Part shown: piece after piece, positions 52,703 to 60,193 of the stretch | How positions within the stretch are numbered: the stretch's first letter is position 1 | How the letters are laid out: each line of letters begins with the position of its first letter | Assembly (NCBI GenBank): GCA_035443885.1 | Contig: DAOMNO010000003.1 | Span: 62,001-126,000, forward strand | Reading direction: 5' to 3' | From: DAOMNO01 sp035443885 | GTDB lineage: Bacteria; Planctomycetota; Phycisphaerae; Phycisphaerales; SM1A02 | DNA length: 64,000 nucleotides | Notes under the pieces: model-generated | Database searches by the model: none | Seen by the model: the letters and a program-made list of their open reading frames with translations, nothing else | What the model was told of the DNA's origin: nothing | Position numbers and translations under genes: made by a program

Positions 52703-53086
52703 ATGAGCAATCGACTTCGCGAACCCGCCAGCTCACTACCCGTAGGGGCATGCTGTACCGAAATGGCGACGCATGAAATGAGCCGCCTGTTCAAGGCTCT
52801 TTCCGATCCCGGCCGCATTGTGCTCCTCTCTCGCCTTGCGGATTGTGGCAGGGCATGCACCGTCAGCGAGATTTCCTGCTGCCTGCCCGTTGACCTTTCC
52901 GTCGCCTCGCGCCACCTCGCGCAGCTGCGCGAAGCAGGAATCCTGCACGCTGAGAAACGCGGCAAGGAAGTGTTCTACGAAGTCCGCCGGAGTGAGTTGA
53001 TCACCACGCTCCGCAGAATCGCGGATGCACTTGAAGCTTCTTCTCCTGAGTCCTGTTGCAAACCCCCGCCGCGCGATGCGCGGTGA
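52703..53086 (+). CDS. arsR: ArsR/SmtB family metal-responsive repressor
   Basis: 127 aa. Winged-helix domain at residues ~25-108 with the DNA-recognition segment SVASRHLAQLREAGILHAEKRGKEVFYEV. Unusually cysteine-rich for its size: pairs at 17-18, 59-60 and 118-119 plus Cys48 and Cys52, giving candidate As(III)/metal sites. Followed after 47 bp by arsM in the same direction. The ATG sits 7 nt after the -10 hexamer, so the mRNA is probably leaderless; an internal ATG at 52763 would drop the first cysteine pair. Role: repression of the operon until arsenite binds. Confidence 0.88.
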   Translation: MSNRLREPASSLPVGACCTEMATHEMSRLFKALSDPGRIVLLSRLADCGRACTVSEISCCLPVDLSVASRHLAQLREAGILHAEKRGKEVFYEVRRSELITTLRRIADALEASSPESCCKPPPRDAR

Positions 53087-53133
53087 TGCACTCGAACCAC
53101 CACACCCAACTTCTTTTTCATAAGGACAGCGCC

Positions 53134-53997
53134 ATGTCATCCACCACTTCAACCGCGCTTCGTGACCAGGTTTCACGAGATTACGAACGAGCTGTAACTA
53201 GCCCCACCGGCGGCGTGTGCTGCGCAGGTATCGGCTGCTGCACCCCGACAGCCGAAGCCCCGATCCAAAAGGGCGTCGTCGCAAAGATGGCGGGCTACAC
53301 CGATGAAGAGCTGGCCTCGCTTCCCCCGGAAGCCGTCACAAACTCCTTCGGCTGCGGCAATCCGCTGGCTCTCGCGCAACTCCATCCGGGCGATGTCGTG
53401 CTCGACCTCGGCTCCGGCGCAGGCATCGACATTCTGCTCGCAGCGCGGCTCGTCGGTCCGAAAGGTCGCGCCATCGGCATCGACATGACGGACGCCATGA
53501 TCGCCAAGGCACATGAGAACATCGCTGCGTCCGGCCTGACCAACGTCGAAGTTCGCAAGGGCATCATTGAAGAGATGCCAGTCGAGAACGACTCGGTGGA
53601 CTGGGTTATTTCCAACTGCGTCGTCAACCTCTCGCCTGAGAAGCATCGAGTCTTTGCAGAAATCGCTCGCGTGCTCAAACCCGGCGGGCGCGTTCGCATC
53701 AGCGACATCGTTGTGGAATCACTGCCCGACTGGGTGCGAGGCGATCGGGTGCTCTACAGCGCCTGCATCTCCGGCGCGATCAGCGAAGAAGCGTATCTTG
53801 AGGGTCTCCGCGACGCGGGGCTGGTTGATGTCGAAGTGACTGAGCGGCTGATGTACGACGAAGCGCAACTCGGCGAGCTCATTCATTCCGAACTGCCCGC
53901 CTCTCGAACCGACGCCGACAACATCAACGCTGCATCACTGGCGCGAGAGATGGTCGGCAAGGTGTGGAGCGCTAAGTTCGCTGCACGAAAGCCGTAA
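53134..53997 (+). CDS. arsM: Arsenite S-adenosylmethionine methyltransferase
   Basis: 287 aa, cytosolic. Converts As(III) to methylated, volatile arsenicals using SAM. Class I methyltransferase core with VLDLGSGAGID (SAM-binding, residues 89-99) and GIDMTDAMI. The three catalytic cysteines expected of ArsM are present: Cys74 (NSFGCGNP), Cys162 (SNCVVNLS) and Cys211 (YSACISG). An extra N-terminal CC...CC cluster (residues 29-36) is present. AAGGA lies 7 nt before the ATG. Follows arsR; together they form a detoxification operon. Confidence 0.94.
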   Translation: MSSTTSTALRDQVSRDYERAVTSPTGGVCCAGIGCCTPTAEAPIQKGVVAKMAGYTDEELASLPPEAVTNSFGCGNPLALAQLHPGDVVLDLGSGAGIDILLAARLVGPKGRAIGIDMTDAMIAKAHENIAASGLTNVEVRKGIIEEMPVENDSVDWVISNCVVNLSPEKHRVFAEIARVLKPGGRVRISDIVVESLPDWVRGDRVLYSACISGAISEEAYLEGLRDAGLVDVEVTERLMYDEAQLGELIHSELPASRTDADNINAASLAREMVGKVWSAKFAARKP

Positions 53998-54190
53998 CCC
54001 ACCGCGCGGCACTGATCGCTTGGTTGAATACGCGAAAAGACGATCCTCGGGCGCGCTCCTGTCTCCTCCCGTGCCCGGGGACGGCTTTTTCGCATTCCAG
54101 GCTCAAAATACGGCAAGTTTCCGATGGTCTTTGGCCATACCTATTCACCGCCATCGTGATAAACTACGGCGTTGAAATGCCCGAGGCTTG

Positions 54191-54205
54191 CCTCACCGTG
54201 TGAGG
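54191..54205 (+). other. Small hairpin in the leader of the ANTAR gene
   Basis: CCTCAC and GTGAGG pair around a CGT loop, 25 nt before the start at 54231. It lies just upstream of the AAGGA ribosome site at about 54217. It may be structural or a translation signal. Confidence 0.35.
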
Positions 54206-54230
54206 GGCGTTTCCGGAAAGGACCAGAACC

Positions 54231-54884
54231 GTGATGACATTATCATCCAGTGCGCCGCGTGCGGCCGAGACGGGTGCCAAGCCTTCTGCTGTTCCCGCTC
54301 AACCTGCCAAGCTGCTCGTTGCTGACGATGAACACCTCGTCGCCAGCGGGCTTGCCGCCAACCTTGAAGAACTCGGCTACAAAGTCGTCGGCCCCGCAGC
54401 AGATGGCGAAGAAGCCATCAACCTCTGCCGCAGCGAGCATCCCGATATGGCCTTGCTCGACATCCGCATGGCGAAAATGGACGGCCTCACCGCTGCGGAA
54501 GTTATCTTCCGACAGCTCGGCATTCCCGTCGTCATCTTCTCGGCGTACTCCGATCCTGAATACGTCGCATCAGGTAATCGCGTCGGCGTGTTCGGCTACA
54601 TGCTCAAGCCTGTTACGCAGGATCAGCTCCGTGTCGGCATCTCCGTCGCATGGGGCCGCTACGTTGATTACGCCAATCAGCACTTCGAGATTCGCGGCCT
54701 GAAGGACCGGCTCGAACAGCGCAAGACCATCGAGCAGGCGAAGTGGATTCTCGTCAAGATGAAGAACATCTCCGAGCCGGAAGCCATGAAGCTGCTGCAA
54801 TCGCAGGCGCGCAACAATCGGCGCACGCTGGTGGAAGTCGCCCGCGCGCTGATTGAGAACGAATCCCTCTTCAACGGCGGTTGA
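54231..54884 (+). CDS. ANTAR-domain response regulator
   Basis: 217 aa. Receiver domain ~26-140 with acidic pocket DDEH, phosphoacceptor Asp in LLDIRMAKMD, Thr/Ser switch region and Lys in YMLKPV. The ANTAR domain follows (~155-210: RKTIEQAKWILVKMKNISEPEAMKLLQSQARNN), which binds paired hairpins in nascent RNA and prevents termination. So its targets are expected to be transcripts with dual hairpins; none is obvious nearby. A histidine kinase gene lies tail to tail 1 bp away. AAGGA precedes it; the first two codons are GTG ATG. Confidence 0.9.
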   Translation: MMTLSSSAPRAAETGAKPSAVPAQPAKLLVADDEHLVASGLAANLEELGYKVVGPAADGEEAINLCRSEHPDMALLDIRMAKMDGLTAAEVIFRQLGIPVVIFSAYSDPEYVASGNRVGVFGYMLKPVTQDQLRVGISVAWGRYVDYANQHFEIRGLKDRLEQRKTIEQAKWILVKMKNISEPEAMKLLQSQARNNRRTLVEVARALIENESLFNGG

Positions 54885-54885
54885 T

Positions 54886-55740
54886 TCACACCGAACCGCA
54901 CGGCAGATGGATGCTGAAGTCACTCCCCTTGCCGGGCGTCGAATGGACGCTGATGCGCCCGCCGTGTTCCTCAACGATGCGCCGCGCCGTCGGCAGGCCA
55001 AGTCCCGTACCGCCAGTCTTGGTGGACACGTACGGCCTGAAGATTTCACCCTGCTTCTCAGGCGGAATCCCCGGGCCGGTGTCAATCACATGCACGACGG
55101 CTTCATCGCCTTGTTGTTCCACGCGCAACATCAGTTCCCCAAGGCGCGTTGACTCGCTCCGCGCCTGCGTGGCCGGAAATACCGTCGGCGCCATCGCCTG
55201 CGTGGCATTGATCATCAGGTTCAGCAAGGCCTGCTTGAACAGCGATTGATCCACACGCACCATCACCGGCTGCTGCGGCAGATGCGTGCGTAGCGTTACG
55301 CCTGCCTGATCACATTGGGGATGAAAAAAATCGCTCAGCTCATCAACGACCTGTCTCAGGTCGCGTGGCTGCGGGTCGAGCTTGATGCGCCCTGCGAACT
55401 GCAGGAAGTCGCTGAGAATCCCGCCCAACCGCTCCACCTCGCGCGCCAGCGTTTCGAGTCGGCGAAGAAGCCGATCGCGCTGATCAGCGGGAAGATCCGC
55501 TTCACGGAGTGATTCCGCCAGAAGCTGCGCATTAAGCCCGATCGTCGAAAGCGGATTCTTGATCTCGTGCGCCAAGCCGCCGGTCATGGACCCAAGCTCG
55601 GCAAGCCGCTCTGCATCGCGTGCGCGGCGTTCGGCGTCGCGGGCGCGCCGTTCTGCGCGGCGCAGCCAACGCCTGCCAAGCGGCAGCATCAACGCCGCGC
55701 CTGCAAGCACGCCGAGCAGAAACCACAGCCACTCATGCAT
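54886..55740 (-). CDS. Sensor histidine kinase
   Basis: 284 aa from the ATG at 55740. One short N-terminal membrane anchor (LWFLLGVLAGAALMLPLG), a repetitive Arg/Ala/Glu-rich coiled-coil linker (ERRARDAERRARDAER-like), then a HisKA H-box GGLAHEIKNPLSTI and an HATPase_c with NLMINATQAM, DTGPGIPPE and GGTGLGLP. No separate input domain is present. NtrB-like in the H-box; the likely partner is the adjacent ANTAR regulator or an unlinked one. Divergent from the site-2 protease. Confidence 0.88.
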   Translation of the reverse strand: MHEWLWFLLGVLAGAALMLPLGRRWLRRAERRARDAERRARDAERLAELGSMTGGLAHEIKNPLSTIGLNAQLLAESLREADLPADQRDRLLRRLETLAREVERLGGILSDFLQFAGRIKLDPQPRDLRQVVDELSDFFHPQCDQAGVTLRTHLPQQPVMVRVDQSLFKQALLNLMINATQAMAPTVFPATQARSESTRLGELMLRVEQQGDEAVVHVIDTGPGIPPEKQGEIFRPYVSTKTGGTGLGLPTARRIVEEHGGRISVHSTPGKGSDFSIHLPCGSV

Positions 55741-55810
55741 GGCTCTATCATCGCGGATTCCCCCGCGACGCGAAAGCACCAATCCAAAGACTGATATATC
55801 CTGCATCACC

Positions 55811-56473
55811 ATGGGCCAATGGTGGATTCATTCCCTCGTCCAGAGCGGGCAGGTGCCCCTGCTGCTGAGTTGGGTGTTCTGGGTGATCTTCTCGATCTGC
55901 CTGCATGAGTTGGCGCACGGCTGGGCGGCGATTCGACAGGGCGACAACACACCACGTGAACTAGGCCACATGACCATGAACCCCCTGGTGCATATGGGGC
56001 CGATCTCGCTGCTGATGTTCGCGCTCATTGGCATCGCGTGGGGCTTGATGCCCACAAACCCCGCGCGGTATCGCAGCGGGCGACTCGGGCGGTTCTACGT
56101 CGCCATCGCCGGGCCAGCGATGAACATCGGCCTCGCGCTCATTTCGCTCACGCTTGGCGCGTTCTGGTCGAAGTACGGCCCGCAAGGCACCGACTTTGCG
56201 AATAACGTGGAAACATTTTTCTTTATTGGCGGCATGCTGAACATCGTGCTGGCAGGGTTCAACATGCTCCCCGTGCCCCCACTCGATGGCTCACAGGTGC
56301 TTAGCGGCCTCTCATGGCGGTGCTACCAGTTCTTCCAGAAGCCGCAGGCCCAGATGTTCGGCCTGTTCATCGTGCTCGCCATGCTGATTACAGGCACGTT
56401 CGGCATCATCTTCCAGGTCGCCCGAACCGTCGCCAGTCTCTACATGCTCATGGTTGAGGCGGTCCTGCCATAA
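55811..56473 (+). CDS. Site-2 protease family (peptidase M50) membrane metalloprotease
   Basis: 220 aa, about six helices. Active-site motifs HELAHGW (HExxH in the first helix) and NMLPVPPLDG near residue 155 carry the third zinc ligand. The short form lacks a PDZ domain, as in bacterial YwhC/Rip3-like proteins of unknown substrate. The start at 55811 has a TATCCT hexamer 8 nt upstream and gives the normal N-terminus; longer open frames run antisense to the kinase gene. Confidence 0.88.
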   Translation: MGQWWIHSLVQSGQVPLLLSWVFWVIFSICLHELAHGWAAIRQGDNTPRELGHMTMNPLVHMGPISLLMFALIGIAWGLMPTNPARYRSGRLGRFYVAIAGPAMNIGLALISLTLGAFWSKYGPQGTDFANNVETFFFIGGMLNIVLAGFNMLPVPPLDGSQVLSGLSWRCYQFFQKPQAQMFGLFIVLAMLITGTFGIIFQVARTVASLYMLMVEAVLP

Positions 56474-56770
56474 GACTGAGCCAAGGTGGACGGCGGGTTG
56501 AATACCGTCACAAAGGCGTCCCGCCCGTGCACTTTCTGCACAAGACCGGAAATCAGTACCGCTCAGCAACTGTACCAGTACCTTGTGTCCCGGAGTCGGC
56601 TCAATCTATTGACTTGTCCCTTCGTTCGCTTTATCCTGCTCGATTCGCAATCCGCCCCTCGAAGGGCTTGGGCACAGGATCGGCCGCCGGAACCGGCCTC
56701 CCCCACCCAGGTTCGCCCCCTCGGCATGTTGCCACTGGGAGCAGTCGGGCGCATGAAGAAGGAGTTCTGA
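56474..56770 (+). promoter_or_regulatory. rpsP: rpsP upstream region with promoter
   Basis: Holds a sigma70-like promoter: TTGACT at 56609-56614 and TATCCT at 56632-56637, 17 bp apart. This gives a leader of roughly 125 nt before rpsP. The ribosome site GAAGGAG precedes the ATG. No other gene is seen in this 297 bp region. Confidence 0.6.
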
Positions 56771-57037
56771 ATGGTTGTGCTTCGTCTGAAGCGAATGGGC
56801 CGCACGCACCGCCCGTTCTACCGCCTGAGTGCCATGGAAAAGCGAGCGCCTCGTGACGGCCGCGTCATCGAGGAGCTTGGCTGGTTTGACCCGATGGCCC
56901 CTGAGGACAAGCAGGTCAGCTTCGATGCCCCGCGCATCGACTACTGGCTCAGCGTCGGCGCGCAGCCGAGCGAGACGGTGGCGAACCTGCTTCGCAAGAA
57001 TGGCATCGAGCCGAAACCCGGCAAGAAGATCGCCTGA
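56771..57037 (+). CDS. rpsP: 30S ribosomal protein S16
   Basis: 88 aa, start of a trmD-rplS unit. Opens MVVLRLKRMGRTHRPFYRLSAMEKRAPRDGRVIEELGWFDP (motifs of S16: RxxRxGxxxxPFYR and 'DGR.IE.LG.Y.P'). It binds 16S rRNA in 30S assembly. Normal length. rimM, often between rpsP and trmD, is absent here. Confidence 0.96.
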   Translation: MVVLRLKRMGRTHRPFYRLSAMEKRAPRDGRVIEELGWFDPMAPEDKQVSFDAPRIDYWLSVGAQPSETVANLLRKNGIEPKPGKKIA

Positions 57038-57124
57038 CCAGAACTGCTGACGGTTGTCCGTTGTCAGATCACAGGCGCCGTTCACGACGCCCGCTGACAC
57101 ATGCAATCCGGCAACTTCTCCGCC

Positions 57125-57826
57125 ATGCGATTCGACATACTCACCCTGTTTCCGGAGATGTTTCCCGGCGTGTTGAACGCCAGCATCCTCGGCAGGGCGC
57201 ATGACGCAGGGATTGCCAGTTACCACGTGCACGATATTCGCGAGCATGCGGACAACAAGCATCGGAAGGTCGATGACCGCCCCTTCGGTGGCGGACCGGG
57301 AATGGTGATGATGTGTCAGCCGCTGCACGATGCCGTGCTCGCTGCTGAGAAGACTGATGAACGGCCAGCAATGCGAATCCTGCTCACACCTCAGGGTGAA
57401 CCCTTGAAGCAGAAGCGGATTGAAGAGCTGGCGACAAAGCCCCGGCTGCTGCTGATAGCCGGTCATTACGAAGGCGTCGATGAGCGCGTCATTGAAACGC
57501 TCAACCCGCTTGAGATCAGCGTGGGTGACTACGTTCTCTCCGGCGGTGAGCTGGCGGCGATGATCCTGATCGACGCCGTTGTCAGGCTCCTCCCCGGAGC
57601 GCTCGGCCACGAAGAATCCGCAGCACAGGATTCCTTCGCTGAGCGAGGCCCGCACGGCCGCCTGCTCGACTGCCCGCATTACACCCGGCCGCGCGAGTGG
57701 CTGGGAAAAACGGTGCCGGATGTGCTGATCTCCGGCGACCACGCAGCCGTCGATCGCTGGCGGCTGGAACAGATGATTGAACGGACGCGAAAGAGGCGTC
57801 CTGAATTGCTCGAACCCGGCAAATGA
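57125..57826 (+). CDS. trmD: tRNA (guanine-N1)-methyltransferase
   Basis: 233 aa. Methylates G37 of several tRNAs with SAM. SPOUT trefoil knot: RPFGGGPGMVMM-like 'DDRPFGGGPGMVMM', YEGVDERVIE, and 'ISVGDYVLSGGELAAMILIDAVVRLLPG'. The start at 57125 (MRFDILTLFPEMF) matches the family; the ATG at 57101 would add eight residues. Lies 88 bp after rpsP and 64 bp before rplS. Confidence 0.96.
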   Translation: MRFDILTLFPEMFPGVLNASILGRAHDAGIASYHVHDIREHADNKHRKVDDRPFGGGPGMVMMCQPLHDAVLAAEKTDERPAMRILLTPQGEPLKQKRIEELATKPRLLLIAGHYEGVDERVIETLNPLEISVGDYVLSGGELAAMILIDAVVRLLPGALGHEESAAQDSFAERGPHGRLLDCPHYTRPREWLGKTVPDVLISGDHAAVDRWRLEQMIERTRKRRPELLEPGK

Positions 57827-57860
57827 AGCAAACACTTCATCCCTGCCGCTGAACCCCACC

Positions 57861-57875
57861 GCCTCAGTGTGAGGC
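57861..57875 (+). other. rplS: Small hairpin upstream of rplS
   Basis: GCCTCA and TGAGGC pair around a GTG loop, 15 nt before the rplS ATG and just ahead of the AAGGG ribosome site. Similar in size and composition to the one upstream of the ANTAR gene. Confidence 0.35.
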
Positions 57876-57890
57876 TGCAAAGGGAAACCT

Positions 57891-58286
57891 ATGAACGTCA
57901 GCAAGATTGTCGAATCCATCACCGAGAGCCAGCTCAAGCCCGCCGACTCCTTTCCGGAGTTCACCATCGGCGACACCGTCAATGTTCACGTGCGCATCAT
58001 CGAAGGAGAGAAGGAGCGCATTCAGGTGTTCCAGGGCGTGCTCATCGGCATGAAGGGCCGTGGCGTCAATAAGACCATCACGGTGCGCCGCATCGTGGCG
58101 AACGAAGGCGTCGAGCGCGTCTTCCCGCTGCACTCACCGCGCATCGCGCAGATCGAAGTCGTCCGTCGAGGCGATGCACGCCGCGCCAAGCTGTATTACC
58201 TTCGCGACCGTACCGGCAAGAGCCGTCGTCTTCGCGATCAGCGTCGCGGCCTGCAGCACGCGCAGGCAGGCGAAGCGCAGTCGTAA
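57891..58286 (+). CDS. rplS: 50S ribosomal protein L19
   Basis: 131 aa. L19 motifs: FTIGDTVNVHVRIIEGEKERIQVFQGVLIGMKGRGVN (the KOW-like region), TVRRIVANEGVERVFPLHSPRI, and a basic RAKLYYLRDRTGKSRR tail, with extra Arg- and Gln-rich residues after it. Lies at the 30S-50S interface. Followed by an intrinsic terminator. Confidence 0.96.
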   Translation: MNVSKIVESITESQLKPADSFPEFTIGDTVNVHVRIIEGEKERIQVFQGVLIGMKGRGVNKTITVRRIVANEGVERVFPLHSPRIAQIEVVRRGDARRAKLYYLRDRTGKSRRLRDQRRGLQHAQAGEAQS

Positions 58287-58322
58287 TCAGCTTCGAATCT
58301 CCTCTCGTCTTCCACACATTCC

Positions 58323-58357
58323 AAGCAGCCGACTGCATATGCGGTCGGCTGCTTTCT
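58323..58357 (+). terminator. Intrinsic terminator after rplS
   Basis: A 14-bp stem (58323-58336 with 58341-58354, one T-G pair) and an ATAT loop, then TTCTC. It ends the rpsP-trmD-rplS unit. Confidence 0.85.
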
Positions 58358-58532
58358 CGTATCAAGGCAGTGCACGGGTCTTCTGAAAAGTTCACCCTTG
58401 CAAAAAGGAAACGATCGGCGAATGGGTCGCCGATCGCTTCGTATGGATTCCGGCTCGCGAAGCCGGATGACAGATAGCCCTCGGAAAGGAGAGAAGTAGC
58501 GCCGCAGCCTGAGCCGCGACGCCACCGCGAAG

Positions 58533-58868
58533 TCAATTCGTGGACTTCACTTCGACTCGTGTGGCTTTCCGGTCATTGTGAGTAACCGTTGCGTTGCGCC
58601 CCGCCCGCAGTGCTTCCGACATCGTCGATCGCTTCCCGTCAAGGTAGAAGACCGTTTCGTCGGTCACACTGATCGCAACCCGGCTGTCGTCGGCCTTCTG
58701 CAGAGTGAAGGTCTTCTTCTCAACATCCACGTTGAGAATGATGCCCTGCTCTGGTTCGGTCTGCACGCTCAGTGCTGCTGCGATCGTCTGCATTTGAGCG
58801 GTGAACGCCAGAGGCGTCATGCTGCCCAATGCAAGAACACAGACGACGGATGCAATTCGAATCATCAT
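58533..58868 (-). CDS. Small exported protein, unknown
   Basis: 111 aa from the ATG at 58868 (a second ATG lies at 58865). AAGGAG lies about 7 nt upstream. Signal peptide ~1-25 (MMIRIASVVCVLALGSMTPLAFTAQ). The mature part has the pattern 'GIILNVDVEKKTFTLQKADDSRVAISVTDETVFYLDGK', which looks like a small DUF1344/Excalibur-like beta barrel, often found in heavy-metal or envelope contexts; the match is tentative. A longer open frame to 59042 has no start support. No operon partner. Confidence 0.65.
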   Translation of the reverse strand: MMIRIASVVCVLALGSMTPLAFTAQMQTIAAALSVQTEPEQGIILNVDVEKKTFTLQKADDSRVAISVTDETVFYLDGKRSTMSEALRAGRNATVTHNDRKATRVEVKSTN

Positions 58869-59452
58869 CACGAGACTCCTTCTTGTTCCGGCGTGGTCTC
58901 TCTCTATCCCGCGCCGCGGCTCCTGAGCCATCTCATGAGCCGGTGTGTCCGAGCCAGTTACGCCGATTGCCGCAGCGGAAACGAAACTGAGCGAGTGGCT
59001 CTTCAGACGAAACTCGATCCCGTTGGATGAGGCCGGTTGCACGAGTCTGGCCAGAACATGCTGCGTGCATCAGAGGCCGTGCGGTGCGTTCGTCGTCCGA
59101 GCGATGGAGGAGTTCAGTGCTCCTGTTCATTCCCGCCGCGGCGTAGGCAAGCTCGCGGCAACACTACCTTTCGCTACGCGATCATCACATGACGGTTCTG
59201 ATAGAATTTGCATTCGCGTGCCAGCATGTTTCCAACTCGCGATCCATGCAGCATTTAGGCTTCATATCGCCGCGTCGATTCATAATCCGTTTGTGTCGCG
59301 TTCGTACAAACATGGTGCAAGCAAACGTGCAATGGACTGCGCCACGTTGTTCGCAACAAAGCACCCGCGCAACACGAAGCTGAAATCTCCTGCGATGCGC
59401 CGCCTCTGTACCATGCTTGAGCATCGGATAAGTTTCCGCGTCCTCGCCTGAA
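58869..59452. other. Intergenic region upstream of the tripartite exporter
   Basis: 584 bp. I cannot support a gene here. An ORF on the plus strand (58945-59451) has a cysteine/serine-rich composition and no recognisable domain. The stretch 59190-59340 is A/T-richer than its surroundings and may contain control sequences for the exporter operon, but no clear -35/-10 pair is seen. Confidence 0.4.
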
Positions 59453-59464
59453 GTGAGCCAGAGC

Positions 59465-60193
59465 ATGAACCAGACGACAGCCGCACCTGCCCGCGCCGTC
59501 TTCCAGGCGCGGAACGTCACCAAGGTCTATTCGATGGGCGAAGTCAAGGTCCATGCGCTGAGAGGTGTGGACCTCGACTTGTACGAAGGTGAGTTTGTCG
59601 TGCTGCTGGGGCCTTCAGGCAGCGGGAAATCCACTCTTCTCAACATCCTCGGCGGGCTGGACGTGCCAACTTCCGGGCATGTCAACTATCTCGATCATGA
59701 TCTCACAACGGATGATGATGCAGCATTGACGCGATATCGACGCGACCACGTCGGCTTTGTGTTTCAGTTCTACAACCTCATTCCCAGCCTCACCGCGAGA
59801 GAAAACGTCGCGCTGGTGACGGAGATCGCACGCAACCCCATGGACCCCGCCGAAGCTCTGCGGCTGGCCGGCCTGCCTGACCGGATGGATCACTTCCCAT
59901 CACAGCTTTCAGGCGGCGAGCAACAACGGGTGGCGATCGCCCGCGCCATCGCCAAGCGACCGCAGGTGCTGCTCTGCGATGAACCGACCGGTGCACTGGA
60001 TGTGAAAACCGGTATCGTCGTGCTGGAAGCAATCGAGCGCGTCAACCGCGAACTGGGCACGACCACCGCAGTCATCACGCACAACGTCACCATCGCCGAG
60101 ATGGCCGACCGCGTGGTGTCGATCTTCGACGGCAAGATTGCCAACATTAAACAGAACACATCAAAAACGTCGCCGAGGGAGCTGCGCTGGTGA
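59465..60193 (+). CDS. ABC transporter ATP-binding protein (MacB/LolD type)
   Basis: 242 aa from the ATG at 59465 (an in-frame GTG at 59453 is possible). ATPase motifs: Walker A GPSGSGKSTLL, Q-loop FQFYNLIPSLTARENV, signature LSGGEQQRVAIARA, Walker B VLLCDEPTGALD and switch His in ITHNVTIA. The group is the MacB/LolD ATPase that drives FtsX-type permeases. Its TGA overlaps the permease GTG start (GTGA at 60190-60193), so the two are coupled. The two genes plus the adaptor form a tripartite exporter. Confidence 0.9.
   Translation: MNQTTAAPARAVFQARNVTKVYSMGEVKVHALRGVDLDLYEGEFVVLLGPSGSGKSTLLNILGGLDVPTSGHVNYLDHDLTTDDDAALTRYRRDHVGFVFQFYNLIPSLTARENVALVTEIARNPMDPAEALRLAGLPDRMDHFPSQLSGGEQQRVAIARAIAKRPQVLLCDEPTGALDVKTGIVVLEAIERVNRELGTTTAVITHNVTIAEMADRVVSIFDGKIANIKQNTSKTSPRELRW

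Noticed and set aside
54000..54230. Terminator candidate after arsM (CCGTGCCCGGGGACGG near 54070)
   Set aside because: The stem contains a G-G mismatch and an unpairable loop; only a following T-run supports it.
58945..59451. 168-codon plus-strand ORF between the small exported protein and the exporter
   Set aside because: No ribosome site, no domain, and low-complexity composition; treated as non-coding upstream region.
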